Source: ENR-C20 sp942493145 (GTDB lineage Bacteria > Bacillota > Clostridia > Acetivibrionales > DTU013). Taken from it: a DNA stretch of 64,000 nucleotides. Positions 8,500-17,383 of this stretch are shown here, in pieces. The stretch is taken from positions 1,054,001 to 1,118,000 of the forward strand of contig OW818679.1 in assembly GCA_942493145.1 (NCBI GenBank), read 5' to 3'. The notes below the pieces were generated by a model, which did no database searches, was not told where the DNA came from, and saw only the letters and a program-made list of their open reading frames with translations. Position numbers and translations under genes: made by a program. Numbering within the stretch: the first letter of the stretch is position 1; the number at the start of each line of letters is the position of its first letter.

Positions 8500-9234
8500 A
8501 TGAAGCTTACCGTATTAGGCAACAACGGGCCTTATCCTTCGGCTGGCGGTGCCTGCTCAGGCTATCTGGTCAGCGAAGGAAGCAATAACATACTGCTGGA
8601 TTGTGGCAGCGGTGTCCTGTCCAACCTGCAGAGATTCATCAAAGTCAGTGAACTGGATGCTATAATACTTACGCATCTCCACAGTGACCATATATCCGAC
8701 ATGATGGTCCTCAAGTATGCAGTACAGGTTGGAAGGAAGAAAGGGCTGATTGACAGGAATATCAAGGTTTATGCCCCAACTGAGCCTGCAGCTGAATTCA
8801 GGAATATTGACATTAAGGATGCCTTTGACATAATCCCGGTCACTGAAGCACTTGTGACGGAGATTGGCCGGATGCGTATAAGCTTTAAAATGATGAAGCA
8901 CCCATTGCCCGACTATGCGGTTTCACTGGAGTCTTACGGGAAAAAGTTTGTTTTTTCAGGGGATACTTCCTGGAATGATGGGATAATTGGGTTTGCGACT
9001 GAAGCAGATCTGCTGATGCTTGATGCGGGACTGCTATGCAGGGACAAGACCGGTGATGATGTGCCCCATCTGACTGCTACCGAATGTGGAAGGATCGCAG
9101 GTATGGCTGGCGCTAAAAAGCTTTTGATAACACATTTTTGGCCGGGATATGATATAGGGGAACTGCTCGCTGAAGCAAAAGCAGAATTTGGCAATACCGA
9201 AGCGACTGAAATATTAAAAGAATATACCGTCTGA
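8500..9234 (+). CDS. MBL-fold metallohydrolase
   Basis: A 244-residue metallo-beta-lactamase-fold hydrolase with the metal motif THLHSDHISD, a second His in MKHPLPDYAV, the bridging Asp in FSGDTSWND and a final His in LLITHFWPGY. It resembles the YhfI/RNase-Z-like branch, which acts on phosphodiesters or related substrates, but the true substrate is unknown. It starts 30 bases after the ECF S-component gene and probably shares its transcript. The ATG at 8500 follows GGGG; an overlapping TTG at 8497 is less likely. Confidence 0.88.
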   Translation: MKLTVLGNNGPYPSAGGACSGYLVSEGSNNILLDCGSGVLSNLQRFIKVSELDAIILTHLHSDHISDMMVLKYAVQVGRKKGLIDRNIKVYAPTEPAAEFRNIDIKDAFDIIPVTEALVTEIGRMRISFKMMKHPLPDYAVSLESYGKKFVFSGDTSWNDGIIGFATEADLLMLDAGLLCRDKTGDDVPHLTATECGRIAGMAGAKKLLITHFWPGYDIGELLAEAKAEFGNTEATEILKEYTV

Positions 9235-9282
9235 TCGAACCCACAATATCTTTAAAATGGAATAGTGAATATTTTTAAGTTT

Positions 9283-9314
9283 TGCAGGATGCTAATAACA
9301 TTCCTGCATTTTTT
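9283..9314 (+). terminator. Rho-independent terminator after the MBL gene
   Basis: Stem TGCAGGA (9283-9289) with TCCTGCA (9302-9308) followed by six T residues. Confidence 0.8.
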
Positions 9315-9316
9315 GG

Positions 9317-9345
9317 TTGACACACATTGTATGATTGTATACAAT
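9317..9345 (+). promoter_or_regulatory. Promoter of the citrate operon
   Basis: TTGACA (9317-9322), 17-base spacer, TACAAT (9340-9345), directly after the preceding terminator and 60 bases upstream of the Re-citrate synthase-like gene. Confidence 0.8.
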
Positions 9346-9353
9346 AATACAAT
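9326..9353 (+). promoter_or_regulatory. Predicted GntR-family operator
   Basis: A perfect 12-base palindrome ATTGTATACAAT (9334-9345) covers the -10 box. It is flanked by ATTGTAT (9326-9332) and ATACAAT (9347-9353), giving a larger 28-base dyad with one mismatched pair. TTGTATACAA-like palindromes are typical of FCD-type GntR regulators, and such a regulator is encoded in this operon at 12793. Confidence 0.7.
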
Positions 9354-9404
9354 ATCAATGCATTTTTTATGCATATGCATCGATGATAAGGAGGTAAGAA
9401 CGGT

Positions 9405-10784
9405 ATGATTGAATTCAACAAAAAAACAAATACTCTTGAACAGACCCAATATCTTTATTCGCTTCAGGATGTTGCCCAACCAAACCTATACAGGGATATA
9501 TTCAGTTACGACGAGGTACCCAAATGTGCCTTTAATCATAGAAAGGTTCCCATGTATCCCGCTGATGAAATATGGATAACCGATACCACCTTCAGGGATG
9601 GTCAGCAATCCAGGGCGCCTTATACCGTCAAACAGATACTGACCCTTTTTGATTATCTGCACAAGCTGGGTGGTCCGAATGGCATTATCAGGCAGAGCGA
9701 GTTCTTCCTTTACAGCGACAGGGATAAGGAAGCAGTTTACAAATGTATGGAGAGGGGCTATGAGTTTCCGGAGGTAACCAGCTGGATACGCGCTACAAAA
9801 AATGATTTCCAGCTTGCCAAGGACATGGGTATGAAGGAGAGCGGCATACTTGTCAGCTGCTCCGACTATCATATTTTCAGGAAACTGAATATGACAAGAA
9901 AACAGGCTTTGGACCACTACCTTGGAATAATTAAAAGTGCAATAGAAGTGGGAATAAAGCCAAGATGCCATTTTGAGGATATTACACGGGCTGATTTCTA
10001 TGGTTTTGTTGTTCCCTTTGCTATTGAACTCAGGCAACTCAGCGAGGAGAGCGGTGTTCCGATTAAAATAAGGGCCTGCGACACTCTGGGGTATGGCGTA
10101 TCATATTCAGGTGCTGCACTTCCCCGCAGCGTACCGGGTATAATATACGGTCTGAGGCACCATGCGGGATTCCCCAGTGAATTGCTGGAATGGCATGGTC
10201 ACAACGACTTCTATAAGGCTGTTTCGAATTCGGCAATAGCATGGATGTATGGCGCGTCAAGTGTAAACTGCTCGCTGCTGGGCATTGGCGAGCGTACCGG
10301 AAACACGCCGCTGGAAGCCATGATATTTGAATATGCCCAGTTGAGGGGAACCACCGATGGTATGGACACAACAGTCATCACTGAAATAGCAGATTACTAC
10401 GAGCGGGAACTGGGATACCAGATTCCGCCCAGAACTCCATTTGTCGGCAGGCATTTCAACGTTACCCAGGCTGGCATACATGCAGACGGGCTGCTGAAGG
10501 ATGAGGAGATATACAATATCTTCGATACGGGCAAGCTGCTCAACAGGCCTGTCGGAGTCGCTGTCAACCAGTCATCGGGGCTTGCTGGACTAGCTCATTG
10601 GGTCAATGGCTATTTCGGATTTGCAGGGAATAAAAGGCTGGACAAGAAAGATGATTGTATAATAAGAATAAAAGAATGGGTGGATGAACAGTACAAAAAC
10701 GGAAGGATAACGGCGCTGAGCGAAAGTGAACTGGAGGAGGCCATAAAGCTTATGGCACCGGAAATCTACGACCTGGTGTTGTAA
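9405..10784 (+). CDS. Re-citrate synthase-like protein (HMGL family)
   Basis: 459 residues of the HMG-CoA-lyase/isopropylmalate synthase superfamily. The metal-binding start of the TIM barrel is ITDTTFRDGQQSRAPYT (residues about 57-73), followed by CHFEDITRADFYGF and the HxH metal motif in EWHGHNDFYKA. The long N-terminal extension and the GHNDFYKAVSNSAIAWMYGA segment resemble the Re-face citrate synthases of anaerobes such as Clostridium kluyveri rather than leucine-pathway synthases. Its neighbours, aconitase and a canonical citrate synthase, support a role in oxaloacetate plus acetyl-CoA to citrate; homocitrate synthesis remains possible. The start has a strong AAGGAGG box. Confidence 0.85.
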   Translation: MIEFNKKTNTLEQTQYLYSLQDVAQPNLYRDIFSYDEVPKCAFNHRKVPMYPADEIWITDTTFRDGQQSRAPYTVKQILTLFDYLHKLGGPNGIIRQSEFFLYSDRDKEAVYKCMERGYEFPEVTSWIRATKNDFQLAKDMGMKESGILVSCSDYHIFRKLNMTRKQALDHYLGIIKSAIEVGIKPRCHFEDITRADFYGFVVPFAIELRQLSEESGVPIKIRACDTLGYGVSYSGAALPRSVPGIIYGLRHHAGFPSELLEWHGHNDFYKAVSNSAIAWMYGASSVNCSLLGIGERTGNTPLEAMIFEYAQLRGTTDGMDTTVITEIADYYERELGYQIPPRTPFVGRHFNVTQAGIHADGLLKDEEIYNIFDTGKLLNRPVGVAVNQSSGLAGLAHWVNGYFGFAGNKRLDKKDDCIIRIKEWVDEQYKNGRITALSESELEEAIKLMAPEIYDLVL

Positions 10785-10812
10785 ACATATTAAAACTTGG
10801 AGGATGATATAT

Positions 10813-12738
10813 ATGGGACTCAATCTTACACAGAAAATCATAAAGGAACACCTTATAAGTGGTGAAATGATCGCAGGCAGGGAGATAGCGATCAGGATAG
10901 ACCAGACACTGACGCAGGACTCCACCGGTACAATGGCATACCTGCAGTTTGAAGCCATAGGGATACCAAGGGTAAAGACAAAAAAATCAGTTGCATACAT
11001 CGATCACAATACACTGCAGTCCGGTTTTGAAAATGCGGATGACCATAAATATATACAGACAGTTACTTCGAAACACGGTATATACTTTTCCCGCCCGGGC
11101 AATGGAATCTGCCATCAGGTCCAGCTTGAGAGATTTGGAGTTCCGGGTATGACACTTCTGGGCTCCGACAGCCATACACCTACCGGAGGCGGCATCGGTA
11201 TGCTTGCCATAGGAGCAGGCGGACTGGACGTAGCAGTGGCAATGGGCGGGGGACCATACTATCTTATGATGCCCAAGGTTTGCAGGGTTAATCTGACAGG
11301 CCGGCTAAAACCGTGGGTGACGGCTAAGGATATAATACTTGAAGTATTAAGAGTACTGACTGTAAAAGGCGGAGTAGGCAAGGTAGTAGAGTATGCAGGT
11401 GAAGGCATTTCAAGTCTGACGGTCCCCGAAAGAGCCACCATCACAAATATGGGAGCCGAATTGGGCGCTACGACCTCAATTTTCCCCAGCGATGACGTGA
11501 CAAGGGAATTCCTCGCAGCACAGCAGAGGGTTCAGGATTGGATTGAAATTAAGCCGGATGCGGACGCAATTTACGATGAAGAGCTGACCGTAAATCTCGA
11601 TAAGCTGGAGCCCCTTGCGGCAAAACCGCATAGCCCGGATTTCGTAGAAAAGGTAAAGGATATTGGAAAGATAAAGGTAGATCAGGTTGCCATCGGCAGC
11701 TGTACTAATTCATCCTATATGGATATGATGAAGGTTGCTGAAATACTTAAAGGGAAAACAGTGCATCCTGATGTGAGCCTGGTTATCGCACCCGGATCCA
11801 AACAGGTGCTTACAATGCTTGCTGAAAACGGTGCACTTTCACAGATGGTGGCGGCAGGAGCCAGGATATTGGAATCTGCTTGTGGACCCTGTATAGGCAT
11901 GGGCCAGTCACCGGCCACTGATGCAGTTTCACTGAGGACCTTCAACAGGAATTTTGAAGGGAGGAGCGGGACACCGTCGGCCAAGGTTTATCTGGTAAGT
12001 CCCGAGGTTGCTGCTGTCAGCGCAATAACAGGAGTTTTGACGGATCCGGCGGACTTTGGTACCGCACCTGTAGTAACTATGCCGAAGCAGTTCGTTGTCA
12101 ACGACAATATGGTGGTTGCTCCGGCAGAAGAGGGAAACAGTGTGGAAGTATCCAGGGGACCGAACATCAAACCGTTCCCGATTAATGCTGAGATGCCCGA
12201 AAAAGTAGAGGGCTCAGCACTTATAAAAGTAGGAGATAATATAACTACAGACCATATAATGCCATCGAATGCAAAGCTGCTTCCATACAGGTCAAATATA
12301 CCCTATCTTGCAGAATACTGTTTGACTCCCTGCGATGAAGGTTTCCCGAAACGTGCCAGGGAAAACGGCGGGGGCTTTATAATCGGAGGATCCAACTACG
12401 GACAGGGTTCAAGCCGCGAACATGCAGCCCTTGCACCATTGCAGCTCGGCATCAGAGGTGTGCTGGTGAAGTCCTTTGCACGTATACACATGGCCAACCT
12501 TGTGAATTCGGGGATACTGCCTATGACATTTGCGGACGAAGCGGATTATGAAAAGATCGACATGGGGGATGTCCTCGTCATAGAAGATGCAAGAGGACAG
12601 CTGAAGGCTGGCAAGGTGCTTACTGTAATGAACAGGACAAAAAACCGTGAGATCAGGGTTAATGTATCGCTGTCCGACAGGCAGGTTGAGATGATGCTTG
12701 CAGGAGGACTTCTCAATTATACAAGGTTGCAGAGCTGA
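10813..12738 (+). CDS. acnA: Aconitate hydratase
   Basis: Isomerises citrate to isocitrate with a [4Fe-4S] cluster. 641 residues; the cluster cysteines are in GSCTNSS and SACGPCIGMGQSP, and the C-terminal swivel domain has GGSNYGQGSSREHAAL with the catalytic Ser. Also visible are LLGSDSHTPTGGG and DNITTDHIMPSNA. The protein matches the shorter, mitochondrial-type aconitases common in Clostridia. I use the ATG at 10813, nine bases after GGAGG; the in-frame start at 10804 abuts the ribosome-binding site. Second gene of the citrate operon, 28 bases after its predecessor. Confidence 0.96.
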   Translation: MGLNLTQKIIKEHLISGEMIAGREIAIRIDQTLTQDSTGTMAYLQFEAIGIPRVKTKKSVAYIDHNTLQSGFENADDHKYIQTVTSKHGIYFSRPGNGICHQVQLERFGVPGMTLLGSDSHTPTGGGIGMLAIGAGGLDVAVAMGGGPYYLMMPKVCRVNLTGRLKPWVTAKDIILEVLRVLTVKGGVGKVVEYAGEGISSLTVPERATITNMGAELGATTSIFPSDDVTREFLAAQQRVQDWIEIKPDADAIYDEELTVNLDKLEPLAAKPHSPDFVEKVKDIGKIKVDQVAIGSCTNSSYMDMMKVAEILKGKTVHPDVSLVIAPGSKQVLTMLAENGALSQMVAAGARILESACGPCIGMGQSPATDAVSLRTFNRNFEGRSGTPSAKVYLVSPEVAAVSAITGVLTDPADFGTAPVVTMPKQFVVNDNMVVAPAEEGNSVEVSRGPNIKPFPINAEMPEKVEGSALIKVGDNITTDHIMPSNAKLLPYRSNIPYLAEYCLTPCDEGFPKRARENGGGFIIGGSNYGQGSSREHAALAPLQLGIRGVLVKSFARIHMANLVNSGILPMTFADEADYEKIDMGDVLVIEDARGQLKAGKVLTVMNRTKNREIRVNVSLSDRQVEMMLAGGLLNYTRLQS

Positions 12739-12792
12739 CAGTAAAATGCAGCGCTGACAGTAAAAATGCAGCGCAGTAGAAGGAGTAATCTT

Positions 12793-13473
12793 ATGGACAG
12801 GGATGGATACAATGATATTGGCGGACAGACCGGTTCTTCATTGAGGGGTAAGGTTTTTACCCGTCTACAGAATGATATCCTCAACGGAAAATATGAACCG
12901 GGGGAAAGCCTTGTTGAAACCAAGCTTTCGGAAGAGCTTGGAGTCAGCAGGACGCCCGTCCGTGAAGCCATCAGACAGCTTGAACTGGAGGGCCTGGTTC
13001 AGTCAATTCCCAATAAGGGAGTGACTGTAAATGGTATATCTTCGCAGGACATAGAAGATATATATACCATAAGGATGCTCATTGAAGGTCTTGCTGCAAG
13101 ATGGGCCGCTGAAAAGATCACTCCGGCGGAGCTTAGGGAATTGAAGGAAGCCCTGGAATTGGAAGAGTTCTATACAAGGAAGAATGACGCCGGACAACTT
13201 ATGCATTTCGATTCAAGATTTCATGATATTGTGTTCAAGGCAAGCAAGAGTAAACCTCTGATGCAAACATTAAGCACATTCCATCATTATGTACAGAGGG
13301 CAAGGAATGCTTCCCTCACAAATCCGGACAGGGCAAAACAGGTGCTCAGGGAGCATAAGGCGATACTTCAGGCTATAATGGAGCATGACGCTGACAAGGC
13401 CGAGAAACTTACAACTGATCATGTCAGGAATGCCAGCCTTAACCTGCTGCAGCAGAAGGAAAAAAAGCTATAA
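12793..13473 (+). CDS. GntR-family regulator, FCD type
   Basis: A 226-residue transcription factor. The winged helix lies at about residues 12-80 (ILNGKYEPGESLVETKLSEE, LGVSRTPVREAIRQLELEGL), and the all-helical FCD effector domain follows, with conserved metal/effector positions in HFDSRFHDIVF, FHHYVQRARN and REHKAIL. It sits between aconitase and citrate synthase and most likely controls this operon, perhaps in response to a carboxylate such as citrate (inference). The palindrome at 9326-9353 is its probable site. Start ATG at 12793 follows AGGAG. A short 20-base duplication lies just upstream. Confidence 0.92.
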   Translation: MDRDGYNDIGGQTGSSLRGKVFTRLQNDILNGKYEPGESLVETKLSEELGVSRTPVREAIRQLELEGLVQSIPNKGVTVNGISSQDIEDIYTIRMLIEGLAARWAAEKITPAELRELKEALELEEFYTRKNDAGQLMHFDSRFHDIVFKASKSKPLMQTLSTFHHYVQRARNASLTNPDRAKQVLREHKAILQAIMEHDADKAEKLTTDHVRNASLNLLQQKEKKL

Positions 13474-13490
13474 GACAGGAGATGTGTGAT

Positions 13491-14861
13491 TTGAAAAGAA
13501 AAATGAAACAGGAAGAATTGGATAGTATAATTGGAAAGCTTGGTACTATTGTTGAGAAAAACGACAGGATAGAACCTGAACTATATGGCAGGTACAATGT
13601 AAAAAGAGGTCTGCGTGACCAGAATGGGACGGGAGTGCTTGTAGGACTTACCGAAATAGGAGATGTACGTGCATACATCTTTGATGAGGAAGAAAAGGTG
13701 CCTATAGAGGGAAGGCTCTTTTATAGAGGACTGGAAATAACTGAATTTGTAAGTGGTTTTCAGAGAGAAAAAAGATATGGCTTTGAAGAGTGCTGTTATT
13801 TGCTGCTTTTCGGGGAATTGCCCGACAGGAGACAGCTGGATGAATTCAAGGAGGTACTTGGAGAGTTCAGGACACTTCCTGCTGGTTTTACCGAGGATAT
13901 GATACTCAAGGCACCGAGTAGCGATATAATGAACAAGCTTGCTAGAAGCGTCCTTGCCTCATATTCTTTTGATGAAAATCCGGATGACATAAGCCTGAAA
14001 AATACCCTGAGACAATGTATTCAGCTGATTGCCCAATTCCCGACAATGGTTGCATACGGCTACCAGGCCAAATCGCATTACCATGAAGGCAAGAGTCTCT
14101 ATATCCATAAGCCACGAAAGGACCTCGATACTGCTGAAAACATACTTCACCTTATCAGGCCGGACAGCAAGTACACAAAATCTGAAGCGGAAATTCTCGA
14201 CCTGGCGCTTGTCCTCCATGCTGAACATGGCGGGGGTAACAACTCGACCTTTGTTGCTCATGTAGTCACCTCCACCGGCACAGACACATATTCTGCCATC
14301 GCTGCTGCAATAGGTTCACTTAAAGGTCCTCAGCACGGCGGGGCGAATCTCAAGGTTATGAATATGATGGAAGATATAAAGCAAAATGTGAAGGATTGGG
14401 AAGATGAAGAGGAGATAGCCGGTTATCTTGCAAAGATAATCAGGAAGGAAGCATATGACCAAAGCGGCCTCATTTATGGAATAGGTCATGCTGTCTACAC
14501 TGTTTCTGATCCGAGGACCATACTTCTCAAACAGAAGGCAGAAGTCCTTGCCGCCGAAAAGGGAATGGAGAAGGAATATGGTTTATACACAAAGATAGAA
14601 AAGCTTGCGCCTGAGGTCTTTTTCAAAGAGAAGAACAATGACAAGGTAATGTGTGCGAATGTTGATTTCTATTCAGGGTTTGTTTATAAAACACTCAACA
14701 TTCCAACAGAACTCTTTACACCCATATTCGCGGTCGGAAGGGTTGCAGGCTGGTGCGCCCACCGTATAGAGGAAATTGTGAACGGCGGAAGGATAATCCG
14801 TCCGGCTTACAAAAGTGTGGTGGCAAGGAAATCTTATGTGCCCATGGATGAGCGGAGCTGA
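13491..14861 (+). CDS. gltA: Citrate synthase (Si type)
   Basis: Condenses acetyl-CoA and oxaloacetate. About 456 residues with the family signature LHAEHGGGNNSTFVAHVVTS, the GPQHGGANL substrate loop, GIGHAVYTVSDPR, and NVDFYSGFVYKTLNIP with the catalytic Asp. The N-terminal extension (about 60 residues before VGLTEIGDVRAY) is seen in clostridial citrate synthases. I prefer TTG at 13491, eight bases after AGGAGA; ATG at 13482 overlaps that box and ATG at 13503 is the other option. Eighteen bases follow gntR. A terminator follows at 14911. It is unusual that an Re-type synthase is encoded in the same operon. Confidence 0.95.
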   Translation: MKRKMKQEELDSIIGKLGTIVEKNDRIEPELYGRYNVKRGLRDQNGTGVLVGLTEIGDVRAYIFDEEEKVPIEGRLFYRGLEITEFVSGFQREKRYGFEECCYLLLFGELPDRRQLDEFKEVLGEFRTLPAGFTEDMILKAPSSDIMNKLARSVLASYSFDENPDDISLKNTLRQCIQLIAQFPTMVAYGYQAKSHYHEGKSLYIHKPRKDLDTAENILHLIRPDSKYTKSEAEILDLALVLHAEHGGGNNSTFVAHVVTSTGTDTYSAIAAAIGSLKGPQHGGANLKVMNMMEDIKQNVKDWEDEEEIAGYLAKIIRKEAYDQSGLIYGIGHAVYTVSDPRTILLKQKAEVLAAEKGMEKEYGLYTKIEKLAPEVFFKEKNNDKVMCANVDFYSGFVYKTLNIPTELFTPIFAVGRVAGWCAHRIEEIVNGGRIIRPAYKSVVARKSYVPMDERS

Positions 14862-14910
14862 TATTAGGTGATGTTTAGAGACACCTGGTGATAATTTGTG
14901 ATATTTGAGG

Positions 14911-14940
14911 GCCGCAGTTTACAATTGACTGCGGCTTTTC
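14911..14940 (+). terminator. Terminator of the citrate operon
   Basis: Perfect stem GCCGCAGT (14911-14918) with ACTGCGGC (14928-14935), then TTTT. Confidence 0.85.
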
Positions 14941-15022
14941 GTATGCATGCATCCATCGAAGATGGACCATATTTATGGGAAAAGTGTATAACCGTTTCTG
15001 GCAGGCGGTACATTAATTACCT

Positions 15023-15052
15023 TTGATGTAGTAGACAAAACTCTGTTATAAT
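15023..15052 (+). promoter_or_regulatory. Predicted promoter of the SLH protein gene
   Basis: TTGATG (15023-15028), 18-base spacer, perfect TATAAT (15047-15052), about 60 bases before the start codon. Confidence 0.6.
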
Positions 15053-15110
15053 CCGAGGGTTGCTATTGATGACAAAGAGGTATGTTTGTTTATAATGAAA
15101 GGGGCATAAA

Positions 15111-16550
15111 ATGGGTAAAAAAAGAGTTTCGATAGATTCACGCAATATTAAAAGGGTTCTGAGTAGCTTGCTTGTTGTTACAAGTATAATGACTGCAGTC
15201 TTTATGTTCGATACAGGTACCGTTCACGCCAGCAGGCAGATAGCGGATATGGCTTCAAGCTCCGATTATGCAAGGACATCAATTCAAGCGTTGGCTGACA
15301 GTCAGATAATTTCAGGTGATGAAAACGGCAACTTCCATCCAGTCCGCACTATAAAGAGAAGTGAAATGATCAAAATGATCATTGGTGCACTGGGCGCAGA
15401 TACTGCTATATTACCTGAAACACCTACATTCCAGGATGTGCCAAAGGACAACTGGGCGTATGCTTATATTGAAACAGCTTATAAGCTTGGTATCGTCAAG
15501 GGGATTTCCAATGAAGCATTCGGCGCAGACAGGGCGTGTACACGTGAAGAAATGGCTGCCATGTTTGTCCGTGCGGCAGGTATTACCGAAGATAAACTAA
15601 AAGGTCAACAGCAGGATATTTTCATCAATAATATGAAAGACAGTCAGAGTATTTCTCCCTGGGCGAAGGAATATGTTGAATTTGCATTATCAACAGGGCT
15701 GATGAAAGGCGTGGGAGATGGTGGTTTTGCTCCTGGTGGCTCTGCCCAGAGGCAGCAGGTAGCCGTTGTAACGGATAGGTTTATTACCGGCAGAGATTCT
15801 ATAACTCGCTTTGTGGATACTTTTAACGGGAAAATGGATTATCCGGAATTATATGATGCATTGAAAAACAGCAGCAGTGAATACAAGGGCGGGTTGAATA
15901 TGAATATGCAGCTGTCAATGAGAAATCAGGCAGCAACAGAATTCTTCAATATTTTTATGGGCGCAAATGGTATGGTAGATGAAAGCAACAAGAAAATGGA
16001 CGTCACCTACAATATGTCCATGGAGATTACAGACATACTTCCCCTGACTGAGGATCAATACAGGGTCATCATGGTGGGAGATGACTATTATGTCCAATAT
16101 TCAAATGATGAATCCTGGACCTTAATGGACGCTGCGAACCTTGGAAATGCTGGACTCACAAAGGGAAATGAGAACTCACAGGCGCTTGTAAAGTTTTTCA
16201 GATATGCAACTGTTACCAGGCAGGATGGCTTGGAGGTTGAAGGAGAAACCGCAGCAAAATACACACTTTCCTTTGGCAAGGAAGCAATAAATGCCTTGAT
16301 TACCGAACTTGTCGGCGATCAGTTGGCTGGTCAGCAAGATCCGGAATCGGCTTTATCGGGTGATGTAAATAGTCAAGGTGTTGTAACTTTATATATCAAT
16401 GACAGTAACCAGATTATAAAAGAAGAAATCAGCTTCAATAGCAGCATGTGGGATGAAGCTTCTCAAGAAAATATAATTATGGATATAATCCTCGATGTTC
16501 ACTATTTCAATATAGGACAGGATGTGAATATCACGGCACCTGAGATATAA
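15111..16550 (+). CDS. Exported SLH-domain protein
   Basis: 479 residues. A basic N-terminus and hydrophobic stretch (about 20-40) ending in TVHA make a signal peptide. Three S-layer homology repeats follow (about 50-225): ALADSQIISGDENGNFHPVR with KRSEMIKMI; WAYAYIETAYKLGIVKG with TREEMAAMF; and WAKEYVEFALSTGLMKGVGD with RQQVAVV. These anchor the protein to cell-wall polymer. Residues 230-479 form a second region with no catalytic motif that I recognise; it resembles LppX/DUF6612-like lipoprotein folds in layout (weak inference). The start follows AAAGGGG. It stands alone behind its own promoter and is convergent with the next gene. Confidence 0.88.
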   Translation: MGKKRVSIDSRNIKRVLSSLLVVTSIMTAVFMFDTGTVHASRQIADMASSSDYARTSIQALADSQIISGDENGNFHPVRTIKRSEMIKMIIGALGADTAILPETPTFQDVPKDNWAYAYIETAYKLGIVKGISNEAFGADRACTREEMAAMFVRAAGITEDKLKGQQQDIFINNMKDSQSISPWAKEYVEFALSTGLMKGVGDGGFAPGGSAQRQQVAVVTDRFITGRDSITRFVDTFNGKMDYPELYDALKNSSSEYKGGLNMNMQLSMRNQAATEFFNIFMGANGMVDESNKKMDVTYNMSMEITDILPLTEDQYRVIMVGDDYYVQYSNDESWTLMDAANLGNAGLTKGNENSQALVKFFRYATVTRQDGLEVEGETAAKYTLSFGKEAINALITELVGDQLAGQQDPESALSGDVNSQGVVTLYINDSNQIIKEEISFNSSMWDEASQENIIMDIILDVHYFNIGQDVNITAPEI

Positions 16551-16552
16551 AA

Positions 16553-17383
16553 TCAAAAGAAACCCTTTGTATCATTATTGCCCTTCACATTGTGATTCCT
16601 GGAGAGAAAAAAGAGAATTACTCCTGCCGCTGCGGCCATAAGGGCATAGGTGAGCGGGTATACAACATTGATTACTACAGAAGGATATGGAAGTTCTCTG
16701 AAATAAAGCACCACCCAACGCATAATACAGGCCCAAATGAAATATGAAAGAAAAGAAGTTCCCGGAGGGAATCTCCCTGACGAATAGAGCCAAATTACTG
16801 GTATCAAACCCAGGAGAGCCAATACCATTTCAAAAATCTGAGTCGGATAAACCGGCAGATTGATTGATCCTATGAGAGGAATCGAGTTACCCAGGATTGA
16901 GCTCAAGACGCCTTTTTCAGGGAAATGTACACCAAGTATGGAGTGCGTAATTTTTCCCGAACAGCAGCCATTCAGATAACAACCTGTCCGTGCCAGGGCA
17001 AAGGCTATTGCAGAGGGAATGACAAATGCATCAAGCAGTATAAAGACATTCTTCCTGTATAAACGGGCAAATACCAACAGGCTGCCCAGAGCTCCAAGAA
17101 TTCCGCCATACACAGAAAATCCGGCAAATTTGAAGGTCCATATCTTGAAATTTGCTGAATACGCGTCATGTAACACCAGGTAGTTCCATATTCGTGCGCC
17201 TGCAAGGAAAAAAACAGCCATGAAAACCAGCAGCGGAAAGGAGCGGGCTATTTTCAAGCCCGCCCTGCCCAGCATAACCATGGCTATTGTGGCTCCTGCT
17301 GCAGCACCCAATATTGCAAAAAGTGAGTATGATGCAATTCTTATACTGATGCCTGCCACCTCAAAGGCGATCTCCGGATGCAT
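16553..17383 (-). CDS. lgt: Prolipoprotein diacylglyceryl transferase family protein
   Basis: 276 residues, about seven membrane spans. Family features are the N-terminal IRIASYSLFAILGA, GGILGALGSLLVFARLY, the Arg-containing segment FALARTGCYLNGCCSGK and YPTQIFEMVLALLG. The Cys-rich GCYLNGCC replaces the Gly-Asn signature of canonical Lgt, so this may be one of the Lgt-like paralogues rather than the housekeeping enzyme; I therefore hold the symbol loosely. Its start codon overlaps the stop of the zinc-ribbon gene by one base (TAATG), so the two are translationally coupled. Its 3-prime end faces the SLH gene with two bases between. Confidence 0.78.
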   Translation of the reverse strand: MHPEIAFEVAGISIRIASYSLFAILGAAAGATIAMVMLGRAGLKIARSFPLLVFMAVFFLAGARIWNYLVLHDAYSANFKIWTFKFAGFSVYGGILGALGSLLVFARLYRKNVFILLDAFVIPSAIAFALARTGCYLNGCCSGKITHSILGVHFPEKGVLSSILGNSIPLIGSINLPVYPTQIFEMVLALLGLIPVIWLYSSGRFPPGTSFLSYFIWACIMRWVVLYFRELPYPSVVINVVYPLTYALMAAAAGVILFFLSRNHNVKGNNDTKGFF

